Source: Rhipidocladum racemiflorum
Taxonomy: Eukaryota > Streptophyta > Magnoliopsida > Poales > Poaceae
Assembly: GCA_036346355.1 (NCBI GenBank)
Contig: CM070590.1
Span: forward strand, 42,627,749 to 42,691,748
Length of the DNA stretch: 64,000 nt
Direction of reading: 5' to 3'
The notes below the pieces were generated by a model. It was not told where the DNA came from. It searched no databases and worked only from the letters and a program-made list of their open reading frames with translations. A program made the translations under genes and the position numbers. Positions 49,535-61,503 of this stretch are shown one piece after another. Position 1 is the first letter of the stretch; every line of letters begins with the position of its first letter.

Positions 49535-52500
49535 TGTAACATCTTGAGTTTGTAATTGTCTTTTAAATTGTTCTTTAGTGCCTTGAGAGTCATTTGGATT
49601 TCAATTTTGAGTAATTGTGTTTGGATTTGATTGTTCGAGCCGTTTCATTTTAGTTTTGCTCCAAAATCTTGTTTCGTGTTGCGGTTAGAATTTTCTAGTA
49701 ACCGTAGTTTCCAAACCCTCTTTAGCTATCCTAGAACCCATCCTAAAAGTTTTTGGGAAGGATTCCCAAGTTTTGGAGTTTTTCGGGAGTTTTTGCTGAG
49801 TTTTCTGCCCTGGGTGGCAGTACTGCCGGCCGAGGCGACCGGGCAGGGGGCAGAGCCCTTGCTGCTGCCCGTTGCCTAGCCACCTCAGCATCTTCTAGTG
49901 TCTTCCCCTCTATGTTACCTCCCCCAGCCAAGCACTCCCCTCACTCCCTCTCACATATTCTCTCTCTCACTCTCACTCTCACTCTCTAGCTCTCACTCCC
50001 TCTCTATCACTCTCATGGAGCTCTCACCCTCTCCCTCAAGGATTCCCTCCATCTAAACCTCTCCTTCCGGTGTTCTCGGGCTTGAGGAGAAGCAAGTCAC
50101 GGAGGAGATCGCAGTTCCCAAACCCTAGCGATGATCTGTGGTAAGTAGATCGAGTTCTAATCAACTCTACCGTGATCTGAGTTCTCTCCTCTAGTTCATG
50201 CTTCCTTTACTCCTTGTTGTATTAGTTAGAACCCTAGGAAACCTAGTGGTGTTGCTCAACTTTTAGCTAGTTGGATCCCTAGACCTAGGTTAAGTTCTTC
50301 CAGGTGTTAGAGTATTAGTTAGTGCAAAAGACGAGATCATAAACCCTAAATACGTTTTTATCGGATATATTTGGTTAAATGTCGTTTTCGTAACTTTTGA
50401 AAGTAATCCTTGAAACCCTAGTTCCAAAAGCTAGGAAAATGAAGCTAGAATATATTCGATGCCGTTAAAGTTTGAGTTTCGCGAAAAGAATCGAATTTGA
50501 ATTCGATTCTGGGTGAAAGTCGAAATTTGGCGTGAAATAGGACTCTAGAGTTCCTCGGATTAGAATTAGGTCAAACGGGGTCAAAACGTTGCGTGGTTCG
50601 CGTGAATGGGTCCTTACAATCTCCGAGAACCCATCCATGCAATCGCCGCGAAGTTCCGAAGTCGTTTGCGCAAAAACCCCTTTTTCTGGAAACCCTAGTC
50701 GTCTAGTGGCCGGCACTACCGACGTGGTGTGGCCGGTACTGCCGCCCCGACCGGCACTACCGCCCCCGCAACGTCGGCTGTTATTTTCCAGAGAGGTCCC
50801 CTTTCGGTTCGCTACCTCCAGTACTACCGACCCTTGCGGCCGGTACTGCCGGGCTGTAGGGCGGCACTACCGGGCTTTAGATGCCAGTACTGCCAGGATG
50901 TACGGTGGCACTACCGGGATTTAAATGCCGATACTGCCGGTCTCTATTTAAAATTTAGTTTTCGTTTGGGTCTTTCTCTCTCGTGTTCGCTTATTGGTTG
51001 TTGTCTAATTCTTAGAGCTTTTTGCCTTGTTCTCATTGGATTTTATTCGTTTTCTTGTTGTTTCTTTTGTCGCGCTTTCGTTTATACGTTGACGCCTCGG
51101 GAGCAGTTGGCGAGGATCCGGACTACGACCCTAAGGACACGCAAAACCAAGTGGAAATAGGCAAGCACCCCCTTTGAACATATTTCTCCTATAGTTGCAA
51201 AAGTATTTGATGATTTACAAAACTATTACGCATTCATAAGATTATTACAAGTATTTGAATGGTGGGAAATGGTAGTTACCCTAATGGTTGGATGGCTTAT
51301 CTTAATCTCGTTGTTACCCTGAAATCCTTGAGTGACCCTAGATTAAGGTTAGATGCTATATTAAGTGTCACTAGTGAATATAAGTCTAGTAGTTGCATAC
51401 GCTTAGCCTAGCCTTAGACTGATTGAATATCGATCGGTGGACTCAGTCAATCAAAGTCTGTTGATACGTTATCAGGATTTCTGAAATGATGATTTTGGAA
51501 AATAAAGGCTATGTGTGCAAAAGATGAAAAAGGAAAAGGCGTACAGTGGTTTATGCCGGACGGATGATGGGAGGTCTCGTCTGTGCAATTCTAAGGACCA
51601 AACTTGACGCTTATAACTAAGTCCTTTCGTACAACCACATGTGCTAGTATGGGATAGCCTAAACCCAGTACAGGAGTTGGAATTTGGTCTTGCGCCGTGG
51701 TAGGTTGAAGTAATTGGGCAATACCAATGTGCTGGTGTTGCTTAGAATACTCCCTCACCTCGCGCAGGTGTTGGAGACTTTCATGAAACAACGGTGGATG
51801 CTTTGCTATGGGTAAAAGGCATGATGGATCGCTAGCCATAATTGGATCCGTGTGGGTGAATCAGGTTTGGAGTTTAAGGTACCCAAACTCCTTAATTGGG
51901 GGGTACTCTCGCCTAGCCCGGGGGTACACTGTGTGGGTGTGTGGAGCCCTCACCCAAAGCAAAGAGCGCGCATCGCTGGGGCTGACGCAAGACTAAATGC
52001 AGACAATTGGAGGAGTTTCGTCACAATCTAGCAAAACGGATACAGTATGTATCGCGTGGGATGGTTGACATGATTGCTAGAGCATGTCATGTGGGTAAAG
52101 TGTGCATTCTCTGTAGAGATTCATTAAACTAATCGATTAGCCGTGCTCACGGCCATGAACATCTTGGGTATTTGATGTCAATTATAGTATTTTGGTTTTC
52201 GTTTTTAGAAAAGGATTTGAAATCGGTAGATCTTTTAAAAGATGGGCTGCAATGAGCTAAATGTTGAGTCGTTGGACTCAGAGATTGGTTGGACTGGTGA
52301 TTTGATAAAGCTGGTTGTGATTCTTGATGCCATGTGATGGTTATGTTGGTCATGTCGGAGGAAATGATTCCTGATGCCATGTGATGGTTATGTTGGTCAT
52401 GTTGGAGGAAATTGAGTATGGAATGAAACGTACATCTACGTTATGTATTGAATTACTTTCATTTACTAAATGCTTTATAAATTGTGCAACATTTTGAATC

Positions 52501-53180
52501 TATTAGTCTTTTGCAAATAACTTCAGCTTCATGCAAATTTGAACTAGAATAGCAACCATCTTCTTTGAATAGCCTGCATTATTAATATACTTGCAAACAA
52601 TAAAGTCTTGCAAGTACATACGTGTACTCACCGTTTGCTCTAAACAATTTGCGTGAGGAGCAGAAGATGCAGGAGAAGACGGGGATGACCCAGAGTCTAA
52701 CGACGCCGACACGAATGGTTCGTTTGACGGCTAGAGGAGTGATACGCTCGCCGGTTGCCTGTGGGAATGGAGGCACACCATGGCTGCTTTGCTTTTGTTT
52801 CTCTTATGTTCTTCTCTTCAGTTTACTTTAAGCCAGTCAGCCTTTTGTAAACAGGAACAAGTTGTAATATTATTATCTATCGTTGTAATATATTACTTCT
52901 ACACTTAATTTGTGTTGGCATGGATGTGATACTACCTATCTCAACATGTGACACTAGCTTACGTATCCAGGGACTAGTGGTTATCACATGGATGCGGGAA
53001 GCTCAAATTGGAACCAATTGGATGGCATATGCTCTCAGGCATTGAGTGTCGTGCTGACCAAGTGGTTTCAATCTAAGTCTGTCATGATGCCGTGATCGTT
53101 ACGTTACTGGTGGTGCGAATATCCAGGCCTACGCAATAGTAATGAAGTATCACTGTACCAGGACAGGAGCCCCCATGACA
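49535..53180 (+). mobile_element. Solo LTR F inside the CACTA transposase gene
   Basis: This 3646-bp sequence starts TGTAACATCTTGAG and ends CCCCCATGACA, flanked by TSD TTAAG at 49530-49534 and 53181-53185. No internal domain, primer site or partner LTR was found. The start resembles that of element D. It includes a CT-rich tract (49950-50035), a consensus-like splice donor (TGTG|GTAAGT at 50141), an array of ACTGCC/ACTACC words (50705-50945) and long A/T-rich flanks. Open frames inside it match nothing known. Confidence 0.9.
50705..50945. repeat. Alternating GGTACTGCCGG / GGCACTACCGG words in LTR F
   Basis: About ten related words of about 11 bp are spaced 15-45 bp apart. A perfect palindrome of the same type, GGCAGTACTGCC, lies upstream at about 49815. 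All are on GC-rich background. Confidence 0.8.
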
Positions 53181-53314
53181 TTAAGACATCGACGACATGG
53201 GCAGAGTATCTCAACATTCTCATCAAATCTTTCTTGAACAAATTCCATGAATTCTTTCATGCCTTTGATATATGCAGGTGTAAATTGTTTGCCATATATC
53301 CAACTTCTATCCAT

Positions 53315-53599
53315 CTGTTCAACATATGAGAGCAAATAAATAATTAGACATGTATAAATGTAGATATATATCACCAAGTAAAATTGAAGGTACTAAAAAA
53401 TTGTGCAACAATTAACAACAATGAGCCAAAATTAACCACAAGTTGTCGGGGCGACGGACGCCTTGGATAGCTTAGCTATTTTTGGAGCCACCGCCTTTAG
53501 ATTAATTTGCGGCAATCAACAACGTACTCTCTGTTTTCGTTGCTCTGTCTCTGTTTCTTGTATCTCCCGATAGTTCTGAGTCTTCCCCTTCTTATAGTG
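53315..53599 (-). mobile_element. CACTA 5' leader and terminus
   Basis: Read on the minus strand from 53599, the sequence begins CACTATAAGAAGGGG, matching the CACTA-type terminal inverted repeat. The transposase ATG lies about 285 bp inside. AGT at 53600-53602 would be the 3-bp target duplication. The other end is outside the window, so this boundary rests on motif and position only. Confidence 0.55.
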
Positions 53600-55809
53600 A
53601 GTACATGGAGACCTATCATCCAATTTCTGTGCGATTCCAGTGGACTGCTCTGATCCGATTTCTGTCTATTACTCATCCCCGACCTGTCATCCGATTTCTA
53701 TGCAATTCTAGTGGACTGCTCCAATGCGGTTTATGTCTATTACTCATCCCCGATCAGCCTCCTCCCCGAGAAGCATCATCACCAACGCTGCCCCCTTGCG
53801 CCGGCACATCTCCTCCCCGAGTTGCATCCTCCGAGGCACCCATCGCATCCGCCGGTGAATCCACCGCCGCGCCCGTGCCCACGCCCTTCGAGGAGCTCCT
53901 GGAGGAGTCCCGCGACCCAGCCTCTCCTATCCTGCAGTCGGGGAGGGCGACGAAGAGGAGTCGTGTGGATCAGTCGTTGGTGGTGCTTCCGATCTTTGTG
54001 CGGCCGGCATCGGAGGCTCCGCTGGTGGCACCATGTCAAAGAGAGGAGGTGTTGCTATGAGTTGCTGATCATGATGCAAAGGTACACAAAAGAACCGCAA
54101 GCCCTAGCTCTAGTTCACCCTTTGTGGATCTACAAGAAGTAGATCTAGAGCTTAGGCTTGGGACTACTCCAAAAGTAACATGAAAAGTTTAGTTTGAGTG
54201 CAAAAACAGATGAATGCCTTTGTACTTCTGCAAAATATATAGTTATTCCCCCCTTTAATTTTTTTTTCTTTCCACCTTTTCTTTTCTTTTCTTTCTGGTT
54301 TGTCTTGGATCAATTAGTTTGTAGCCAAATTAAGGGCTGGCTACATACCTCTCCAATTCAGTTGTTGCAAAACATATGCAAGTTCTGTATAATAAGTTAT
54401 ACATGTGGGGTTTGTCCAATTGATATTGCCCGTACAAGTTTTTCGTGTTTAATTTGTTGATATATATAGTTCCATGATCAAATTTGAACTTCATTATCAT
54501 TTTTCTACCTAATACATATGTGGGTATATCAAATTTTAACTTCAAGTTCGATCGCACGCCTGACAAAGAGAGAGAGGGTAGAAATTAGATACAAGCAAGA
54601 GTGTTAAGATACAAGGAGAGAAAGAGGTAAGTCTGCATTGAAGGGATGTACCATGTGATTACAATTTACAACCCTTCGAAAGGAATTTTGATTGAGATGA
54701 TATTGGACTGTAGTATGCGTTATGTTGCTACTTTTTCCTTTAGCAGTCGTTTTGTCATACTGTAATAAATATCTTATTTATAGGTGCATATATGATAACA
54801 TAATAAAATATCATATAAAGGCATGCAATTTTGGGCCTATTAGCTATAAAACTGTTAGCAAATGCATCACTTTGTCTTTTAGCACAGTAACACCCCTCCC
54901 ATTGACATGAGCATTATTGAGACTCACAAATTCGAGTTGTTTGTTTTCGCTCGTTTGCTCGCTTCTCAGGTGCCCTATCCTACATAGAGCACTGCTTGCC
55001 CTGAATAATACCACCGAAGCATGTGGGTTATGGTTAGTTGAATAATGCCAAACTTGCCCTGAATTAACAATTTGAATACTACTACCAACATATGTACAAT
55101 AACCTTTGAAAACCCATCATCCAAGCTGGTTGTGCAATTAGCATCAGTAATTAAGTATATCCAAAGCTATTCAGAATCACTAGCTAATTTATAATCATTT
55201 GTGCGTATGTGTAATGAGTGCAAAAATATGAAGGGTTTTACAAACATAACGATGTGCATGATAAGTGCAGTCTAGTTTCTTGTTTCTCTAAATAGTTATA
55301 GAAATTTTTGCTCATGTGTATCATGCATAATGCATGGAAGGCATCACTAACATTGGTCAGAGAAATTGGTTAGACAACTTTTTCTAATATACTCCGTCCA
55401 GGAAAATATTTCTGCTTTGTTGTTCATTAGATGTATATTGCTATGAAATAGATAAGCTGATGCATACACTTTTTCCAGCATTGTGGGTTAATAAATTAAA
55501 TGTAACCAGACAAGCCTTCTGTTCAGGATTTTCATTGTTGTGCTCTTTAGATTCATAGCGTATTCAGTTTTCATATGTAAAAAAAGTTTTATTAGGCGAT
55601 AATAAATTAACTCTTGACCCTCTGCAGATCTAACCATCATTCTAATCTACATGTTGAGTTATATAGGTGGCAATGGTCTACCTTTACTATTTTTTGCCTG
55701 TAACATTTTTTATATCTATAATGCTGTTCTATTTCTTCCCTACATGGTAAGTTGTGTGGTGAATAATAGAAGATGTGCTAGATTTTTTGTAGTAGTAAGC
55801 TCCTAGAGA
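53600..55809. other. Mostly unassigned 2.2 kb between CACTA and MULE
   Basis: A 71-bp segment is tandemly duplicated at about 53614-53755. It is followed by a GC-rich open frame (to 54060) rich in Pro/Ala/Ser that matches nothing I know; it could be a captured exon. The rest is A/T-rich. ACTCCGTCCAGGAAAATA near 55391 resembles a Stowaway-type MITE end, but no partner end was found. The MULE 5' terminal repeat should lie in or left of this stretch, but I could not identify it. Confidence 0.35.
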
Positions 55810-58277
55810 ATGGTACTCTCAAATAATAGAAGTTGTGTGTGCAAGGGATCTAGCCTCGAATGTGTGATGCTGGTGCAAGCTTGCCCTAGGGAAGAGGTGA
55901 GTACTACTGGTGTGAGCGAGAGCAGCACATCGGCTACAGCTAAACAAGTTCAGCCAGTGGTGTCGGCTGAGGCAGCAGCGGCGGATGATCACATGGATGC
56001 AGCAAGCGTAGAAGGTCGGGCTGATGAAGGGGAGGATATCGATCAAGTTGTGGATCAATTGGATTGGGTGGACCGCATGGCGACAGAAGAGGAAGCTGAA
56101 ATGTTGGACCCTGTCGATACCATCGGCGAAGATGATGAACGGGAGGAAGATGATGAAATGCATGGTAGTACTGGCTCAGCGGAGGTACCCATCCCCGCTA
56201 AATGGAATAGGCAGAACAAAGCTGGTATGGAAGCTTTGTGCGGCCCTGGTTCGCATTGTGAGTATGGTGCTGGTGCCATTCGGTTGAATCAAATGTTCCC
56301 GAACAATTCTGAATTGAAGTTGGCAGTGAGCTTGTGGGCACTATCGCTGCAAAGAGAGTTTCTGGTTGTCCTGTCTAGCCCAAGTAAGTACACAGTGAAG
56401 TGCGTAATCGATGGTTGTGAATTTCGAGTACATGCATACAAGCCGAAGTGTGAGACGTATTGGATTGCATCAAGAATGGACGAGCACACATGCAGACTAG
56501 AAAATGTTCTTGTCAAACACCGTAACTTGAATGCAGCTGTAATAGCTAGTGTGATGTTTAATGAAATCATTGAGAAGCGGGATATCGAGTGTTCGTATAT
56601 TCAGAAAGCAATGTTACGAACATTTAAGTATCAGATAAGTTACTCCATGGCCTGGCGTGCGAAGCAGAAAGCATTAGAGAAGAGGTTTCGCACATACGAG
56701 GCTTCGTATTGCAACCTACCTCATGTGCTTGAAGTATTGAAGCAAACCAATCATGGCACATACACCGCTTTCAAAGAAAGCAAAGCAGATGCAAATGGGA
56801 TCTGTACATTTCGTCATGCTTTCTTTTCATTGGGGCCTTGCATTACGTCATTGAGGTACTGTCGTCCATTGCTTTGTGTTAATGGCACATTTTTGACTGG
56901 AAAATACAATGGGCAGATTCTAACAGCCATTCCAGTTGATGTGAACAACCACATACTTCCATTGGCCTTTGCTTTTGTTGAGGGTGAGAATCGGGATAGC
57001 TGGCTGTGGTTTTTCAGACATCTGAAGGTGGGGGTAGTTGGTGATCGGCCCAGCATGTGCATCATTCATGATCGTCACAAAGGTATCCTTTCGGCAATTA
57101 AGACTCTACAGGAGGACCGAGATGAACCATTTTCATAGCCTGACTTGCAGAACAGGTGGTGCATGAGACATTTGGTTGCCAATTTCTTCAGGCAGTTCAA
57201 AAGCAAGAAACTGATGAACCTATTTAAGAGGTTATGTAAGCAGAATCAGGCACGTAAGTTCAACGCGCTATTTGCCGAGTTGGATAAGCACACTAGTGCG
57301 CATATCGAAGAGATGAAGAAGCAACCACCTACGCCGAATGAATGCCCACCCAAAAGGCTAACACACCTTGGGGAGCTCGATCCTCCTAATATGAGGAGAC
57401 GAACGTCAAGGAACATTAAGTGTTTCTCGCACTGGATAGAGACTGAGCCTTTAGAGAAGTGGGCATTGCTCCATGACACCGTAGGCGCCAGGTTAGTATA
57501 GTACATTAAAATATCAAATCACCGCTAAACAAATGGGGCTGTTGTTCTAAATTATTATGCGTTGAACAGGTTTGGCGTGATGACAACGAACATAGCCGAG
57601 GTTTACAATTAGGTCATCCGAGGCCTCCGTCCGCTACCGCTTGTGGCCATCCTTGAAGGCATGTTGCACGGCATCGTTGCCTACATCCAAAAAAGGCATG
57701 CAGAAGCGGTACTTCATGCCTCGATATTGCAAACGCCGTATTGTTCGCGGATGATGACCTACATGGAGGAACGAACCATGAAATCTTAGCAGCATATGGT
57801 GTGTAGCTGCGGGATCACTGAATACCACTTTGAGGTGACTCTTCGGTGCAAAAGGGGATTGGGAACGGACACAGCGGTTATTACGCACGAGGTTAATCTA
57901 GGCCAAGTGGCAACTGGATGGTGTGAATGCACCTGCAATAAGCCAAGACTTCTCCATATTCCTTGCTCACACATGATGGCTGCTTGTGGGCAAATTAGGA
58001 TGAACACGTCGCAATACATGTCCCCTTTCTACTTGAAGGATCATGTTGTCCATACCTGGTCTGGTGAGTTTCGTGGTTTTCGTGCACACGGTGATTTCAC
58101 TGCGATTAACAGAGATGAGCGCATCTGTTTGCCGGATCCAGCCTTGCGGAGGGGCAGTCTGGTCGTCCACAGACTAGGCGCATTCACAACGACATGGATG
58201 AATCTGAAGTGGGTGGCCCTCTTAGGAGGTGTTCTGAGTGCGGCGAGTATGGCCACAAGGCAAACCAGTGCATGTAG
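55810..58277 (+). pseudogene. MURA-type Mutator-like transposase, with stops
   Basis: Exon 1 runs from the ATG at 55810 (start uncertain) to 57491. It has an acidic N-terminus (residues 50-120), a MuDR DNA-binding region (about 168-230, KLAVSLWALSLQREF…DEHTC) and the MULE transposase domain (about 350-440). An intron at 57492-57569 (GT…AG) joins phase correctly to exon 2, which holds NIAEVYN, a SWIM finger CECTCNKPRLLHIPCSH and a final knuckle CSECGEYGHKANQC ending at 58277. Defects: the first catalytic position of the DGTF motif is Asn (residue 358, VNGTFLTGKY); TAG stops at 57136, 57612 and 57787; and a frameshift near 58150. The order is full length for the family. It would move the MULE if intact. 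A PMD gene follows on the same strand. Confidence 0.88.
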
Positions 58278-58687
58278 GGTGTAGGTTCTGAACGTGGTGG
58301 TGATTATGTATCAAAAAATGTAATTATATGCACGTTGGATATCTTTTATTGTAATATTGACGCGATTGGATGTCTTTTATTCATATATGTTGTGTCTTTT
58401 ATTCATATATGTTGTGTTTCTCACATGTTGTGTACTTTTATTTATGTTCACCCCTTATGTCTTTTATCCATATATGTATTGTAATATTGAAGCGATTGGA
58501 TGTCTTTTATTCATATATGTTGTGTCTTTTATTCAAATATGTTGTGTTTCTCACATGTTGTGTACTTTTATTTATGTTCAACCCTCATGTCCTTTATTCA
58601 TATACGTTGTGTACTTTTATTCATATATGTCGTGTTTGACGTACGTTGTGTAGTATTATTTATGTTGAAACATTTCTATGTGCAGGG
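58278..58687 (+). repeat. Spacer with 130-bp tandem repeat between MURA and PMD
   Basis: A T-rich unit starting GTAATATTGA begins at 58351 and again at 58481 (period 130 bp), with a partial third copy near 58611. Each contains repeated TTTTATTCATATATGTTGTG words. Low-complexity open frames here are by-products of the repeat. Confidence 0.75.
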
Positions 58688-60168
58688 ATGGCGCAGGTCG
58701 ACTCACTTCTAGACCCTGTGTTGGATGCGCGGCACCATACGCACATCCACATGACACAGGGCAATGACAAGTTGGCCTTAATGCGGATTCATGTGCCTAA
58801 TAAGGCATGGTGCGTTGACCCTCACCAGGTTAGTTGCAGTACTTGTACATGTTACATTGTTCGTACAATTAGTGTTCATAACATTCAATTGATTCAACTC
58901 TGTTGTTCCTCGTTAGTCTGGCACGTGTCGGGCTGCTTCCGCTAGTCCGCATGGTGGAGGGTTCAGCTGCCGACCCCGGTGAGCATGACCCCTGGGCCGA
59001 GGGTGACAACCCGCAGCGATCACGGTGTTTCCCGTTCGACAGCTCGTTGATAGCGTGTTTGGTTGACCGCTGGAGGCCGGAGACGCACACTTTTCACCTT
59101 CCTTTCGGGGAGGTGACGGTGACGCTGCAGGATGTCGCTATGCTCACTGGATTGCCGATCGTCGGGGCACCAATCGGACCATCGGTGACTCCTGCTGGGT
59201 GGGATGCGGACTTGGAGGCGCGCTTCGCCGGGGTTGCGGATGTCGACCAACAGATACCGATAGGCTAGAAGCACGGGCTATCGAGGAGGTGGTTATCGCA
59301 ATTCGAGGTTAGTGATTGTACATATTACTACGTTACTCCAGCTTTGCATAGCATTAACGTGATACACACTCTTTCAATTGTCGCAGGTGCAGCGGATGGC
59401 GGCCCAGCCCACCGACTACCAGGTTGCTAGGCACCTTGAGGCCTATCTGCTTTGTTTGTTCGGCTGGGTGATGTTCACGTCGAGTCACGGCGACACCGTG
59501 GACGCGCTTTGGATAGCCTATGCACGGGCTATTGCGGACGCGGAGCCTGACGACGTACCACAGGTATCCTGGGGTTCGGCGATTCTTGCTTCCACGTATC
59601 GCGCCCTTTGCGACGCGTGCGTGAAGAAAGGCACGAACCCCAATCTTACCGGGATGCCACTACTTCTTCAGCTTTGGTCATTCGAGCGCTTCTCCGTGGG
59701 TCGACCCCATGTCGACCCACAATAGTACACCCCCGACATGTACGGCGGTGATGCGCTGGACCGACCGACGATGGGCTCGCTCTGGACCAGGCGACGGATA
59801 CATGTTCTTACTCATTAATGGAGTTGTAATTTCAATGCCATGTGCTTACAGTTATTTCTACTCTATTGCAGCCACAGTGGGCAGGTCTCCAGGTATGTGC
59901 GGCGTACCTCTCCTTCACGGAGGCCTTCGACCACCTGAGGGAGAGGAAGGTCGTCTGGGACCCTTACAGTGACGAGCGTGTAGGAGAGAGAGCTGCGGGG
60001 GGGTTGTCGCTGCTGTGCTACAGGGACCAGGCTTACTGGATGATGAGGAGGAAGCTCGTCTTCGACGTCTTCGTAGAGGACTACGCGTCGCACCGAGTCC
60101 TTAGGCAGTTCGGACTACGCCAAGTGGTCCCTGTTCCTTTGGGGGAACGCGTGCCAGCGAAAGTGCAC
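58688..60168 (+). pseudogene. Plant mobile domain (PMD) gene, MAIN-like, interrupted
   Basis: PMD proteins (MAIN/MAIL family, often labelled serine/threonine phosphatase 7 long form homolog) are nuclear and associated with transposon silencing and genome stability; many copies ride on transposons. Exons by GT-AG and frame: 58688-58828 (MAQVDSLLDPVLDARHHTH…), about 58917-59307 (LLPLVRMVEG…RWRPETHTFHLPFGEVTVTLQDVAMLTGLP), 59387-59803 (FGWVMFTSSHGDTVDALW…) and 59872-60168 (YLSFTEAFDHLRE…HRVLRQFGLRQVVPVP). Exons 2-3 and 3-4 join in phase; exon 1-2 is off by one base. In-frame TAGs lie at 59266 and 59722. After 60168 a consensus donor GTGAGT follows, and LTR G is inserted 24 bp into that intron. 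The C-terminus is outside the window. Confidence 0.85.
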
Positions 60169-60604
60169 TCGTGAGTTACTCGCCACTACAGGTGTAACAC
60201 CCCAAAATTTTGCTTTCCTTAAATTCATGTGTGGTTTGGCACTTTGGTGAATTTTTGGAATTTTCTGGAATTTATTTGGATTTATTTGGAATTTATTTGA
60301 ATTTATTCCATTTTGAAATAATTAAAGAATTTAATTTTGCAAATAAAATTTTGTTGGAAATATTTTATTTGAGTCCAAAATGTTCCAAAATATTTTCCAG
60401 AATTTTTCTGGAATTTTTCCGAGTCTTTTGCTATTTTTAATGAATTAAATGAATTATTGGGAATTATTTTAAATATTAAATCGCTGGAAAATCAACTCGG
60501 GTCGGTTACTGTTCATCCGACCGAGCCCGAGTCAGACTTGAGTTCGAGTCCGACCCGAGCCAGTTGACTCGATCAAACCAGCTCAAAACCCTAATCGATC
60601 CCAA

Positions 60605-61298
60605 CCGTTGGATCAAGATCCAACGGCTGAGATCCGCCCGTACCGGTTCGAGCCGCATCCGGCCCGGATCCGATCGCATCCACGCGATCGTGGCCGTTGA
60701 TCGTGCCACGTGGACGGCCGTGAGTCATCGCTCTCGCTCCGACTCCGAGCCGGAGAGCTCCGCCGTGACCGAGCAGACACGGCTAGGGTTCCGACGGCAC
60801 GCACGCCGAGGCCGTATTTAAAGCGTGAGACGTCCCCGAGGTTGCCCTCATCCTTGCGCACCCGTTCCCCGAGCCATCTCGCCGAGCCGCCGCCGTTTGC
60901 CCGCACGAGTTCGCGGAGTTGGAACTCTGTTGCGCCGCTGTTTGCGCCGATTTTCCGCCGTCGTCCGTCGTCTTCCGCCGAAGGAGCCCAGATCCGGATC
61001 TCGCGACGAGACGCACTCGAAGGAGGACTCATCTCGCGGAGAGGCTCAGAGCGCCGTGCCCTTGGTCGTCGCCCCCGTCTCTGCACCAAGCCCGCCGCGA
61101 CGCCATCGTCACCCGCGAAGGTTCTCAGCCGTCCGATCAAGATCCGACAGTCACGGTGAGCCCACGTTCTCCCCCAAACCCTAGAAACCCGATTAGATCT
61201 GAACCGTTGGATCAAGATCCAACGGCCCACAATCGCCACGTGCCGTGGTAGTGATTATTATAGGATTAGATCTGGACCGTCCGATCTAGATCGAACGG
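60605..61298. repeat. Four dyads of the CCGT…GATC type in LTR G
   Basis: Perfect 10-bp arms CCGTTGGATC and GATCCAACGG around AA lie at 60605-60626 and 61204-61225. Related dyads lie at 61129-61150 and 61277-61298. Confidence 0.9.
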
Positions 61299-61503
61299 CC
61301 CACGATCATCGAGTAGATTCAACACGTTAACCCTGGATCTAATCGCGGCCATTGAATTTCAAATCAACGGTCGAGATTGCGCCACGTGTCGGGAAGTTGG
61401 ACCGATGCGGTCAGCGCCGTCCACGCGCGCGTGTGTGTGACGCTGACACGCGGGGCCCGCGTGTCAGAGGGCCCGCATGTCAGCGGCTGACCCAACCAAG
61501 CGC

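Larger units (their letters stand above)
48623..53314 (-). pseudogene. CACTA (En/Spm) tnp2-type transposase, 5' part, interrupted
   Basis: This is the transposase of a CACTA DNA transposon, read on the minus strand from an ATG at 53314 (MDRSWIYGKQFTPAYIKGM…). The first 44 codons (53314-53181) are the transposase-associated domain with CPCRRCLN. Solo LTR F then interrupts. From 49534 the same frame continues (HHIHIYGM…YTKWVHHGE, an acidic linker, then KLLHVKSYYRISN, CPVCGTSRW and …MWPVLVMPYN). It ends at 48623, where the copia LTR is inserted. Removing F and one TSD copy joins the frame exactly. One in-frame TGA lies at 49199-49201. The catalytic core would lie beyond the copia insertion, outside the window. 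The gene is dead in this form. Confidence 0.9.

Noticed and set aside
51591..52712. Short ORFs in solo LTR F
   Set aside because: Isolated, low quality and without homology that I recognise; the region is LTR.
53605..54060. 151-residue ORF as a host gene
   Set aside because: The first part is a tandem duplication of 71 bp and the rest is low-complexity Pro/Ala. No domain or splice context; kept only as unassigned sequence.
55388..55415. Complete Stowaway MITE
   Set aside because: Only one end-like word was found; no inverted partner or TA duplication pair seen.
58357..58712. Hydrophobic ORFs resembling membrane proteins
   Set aside because: Made by the T-rich 130-bp tandem repeat and open in two frames at once.
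60613..61251. Arg-rich ORFs on both strands (up to 208 residues)
   Set aside because: GC-rich dyad-bearing LTR section; overlapping frames on both strands with no conserved domain.
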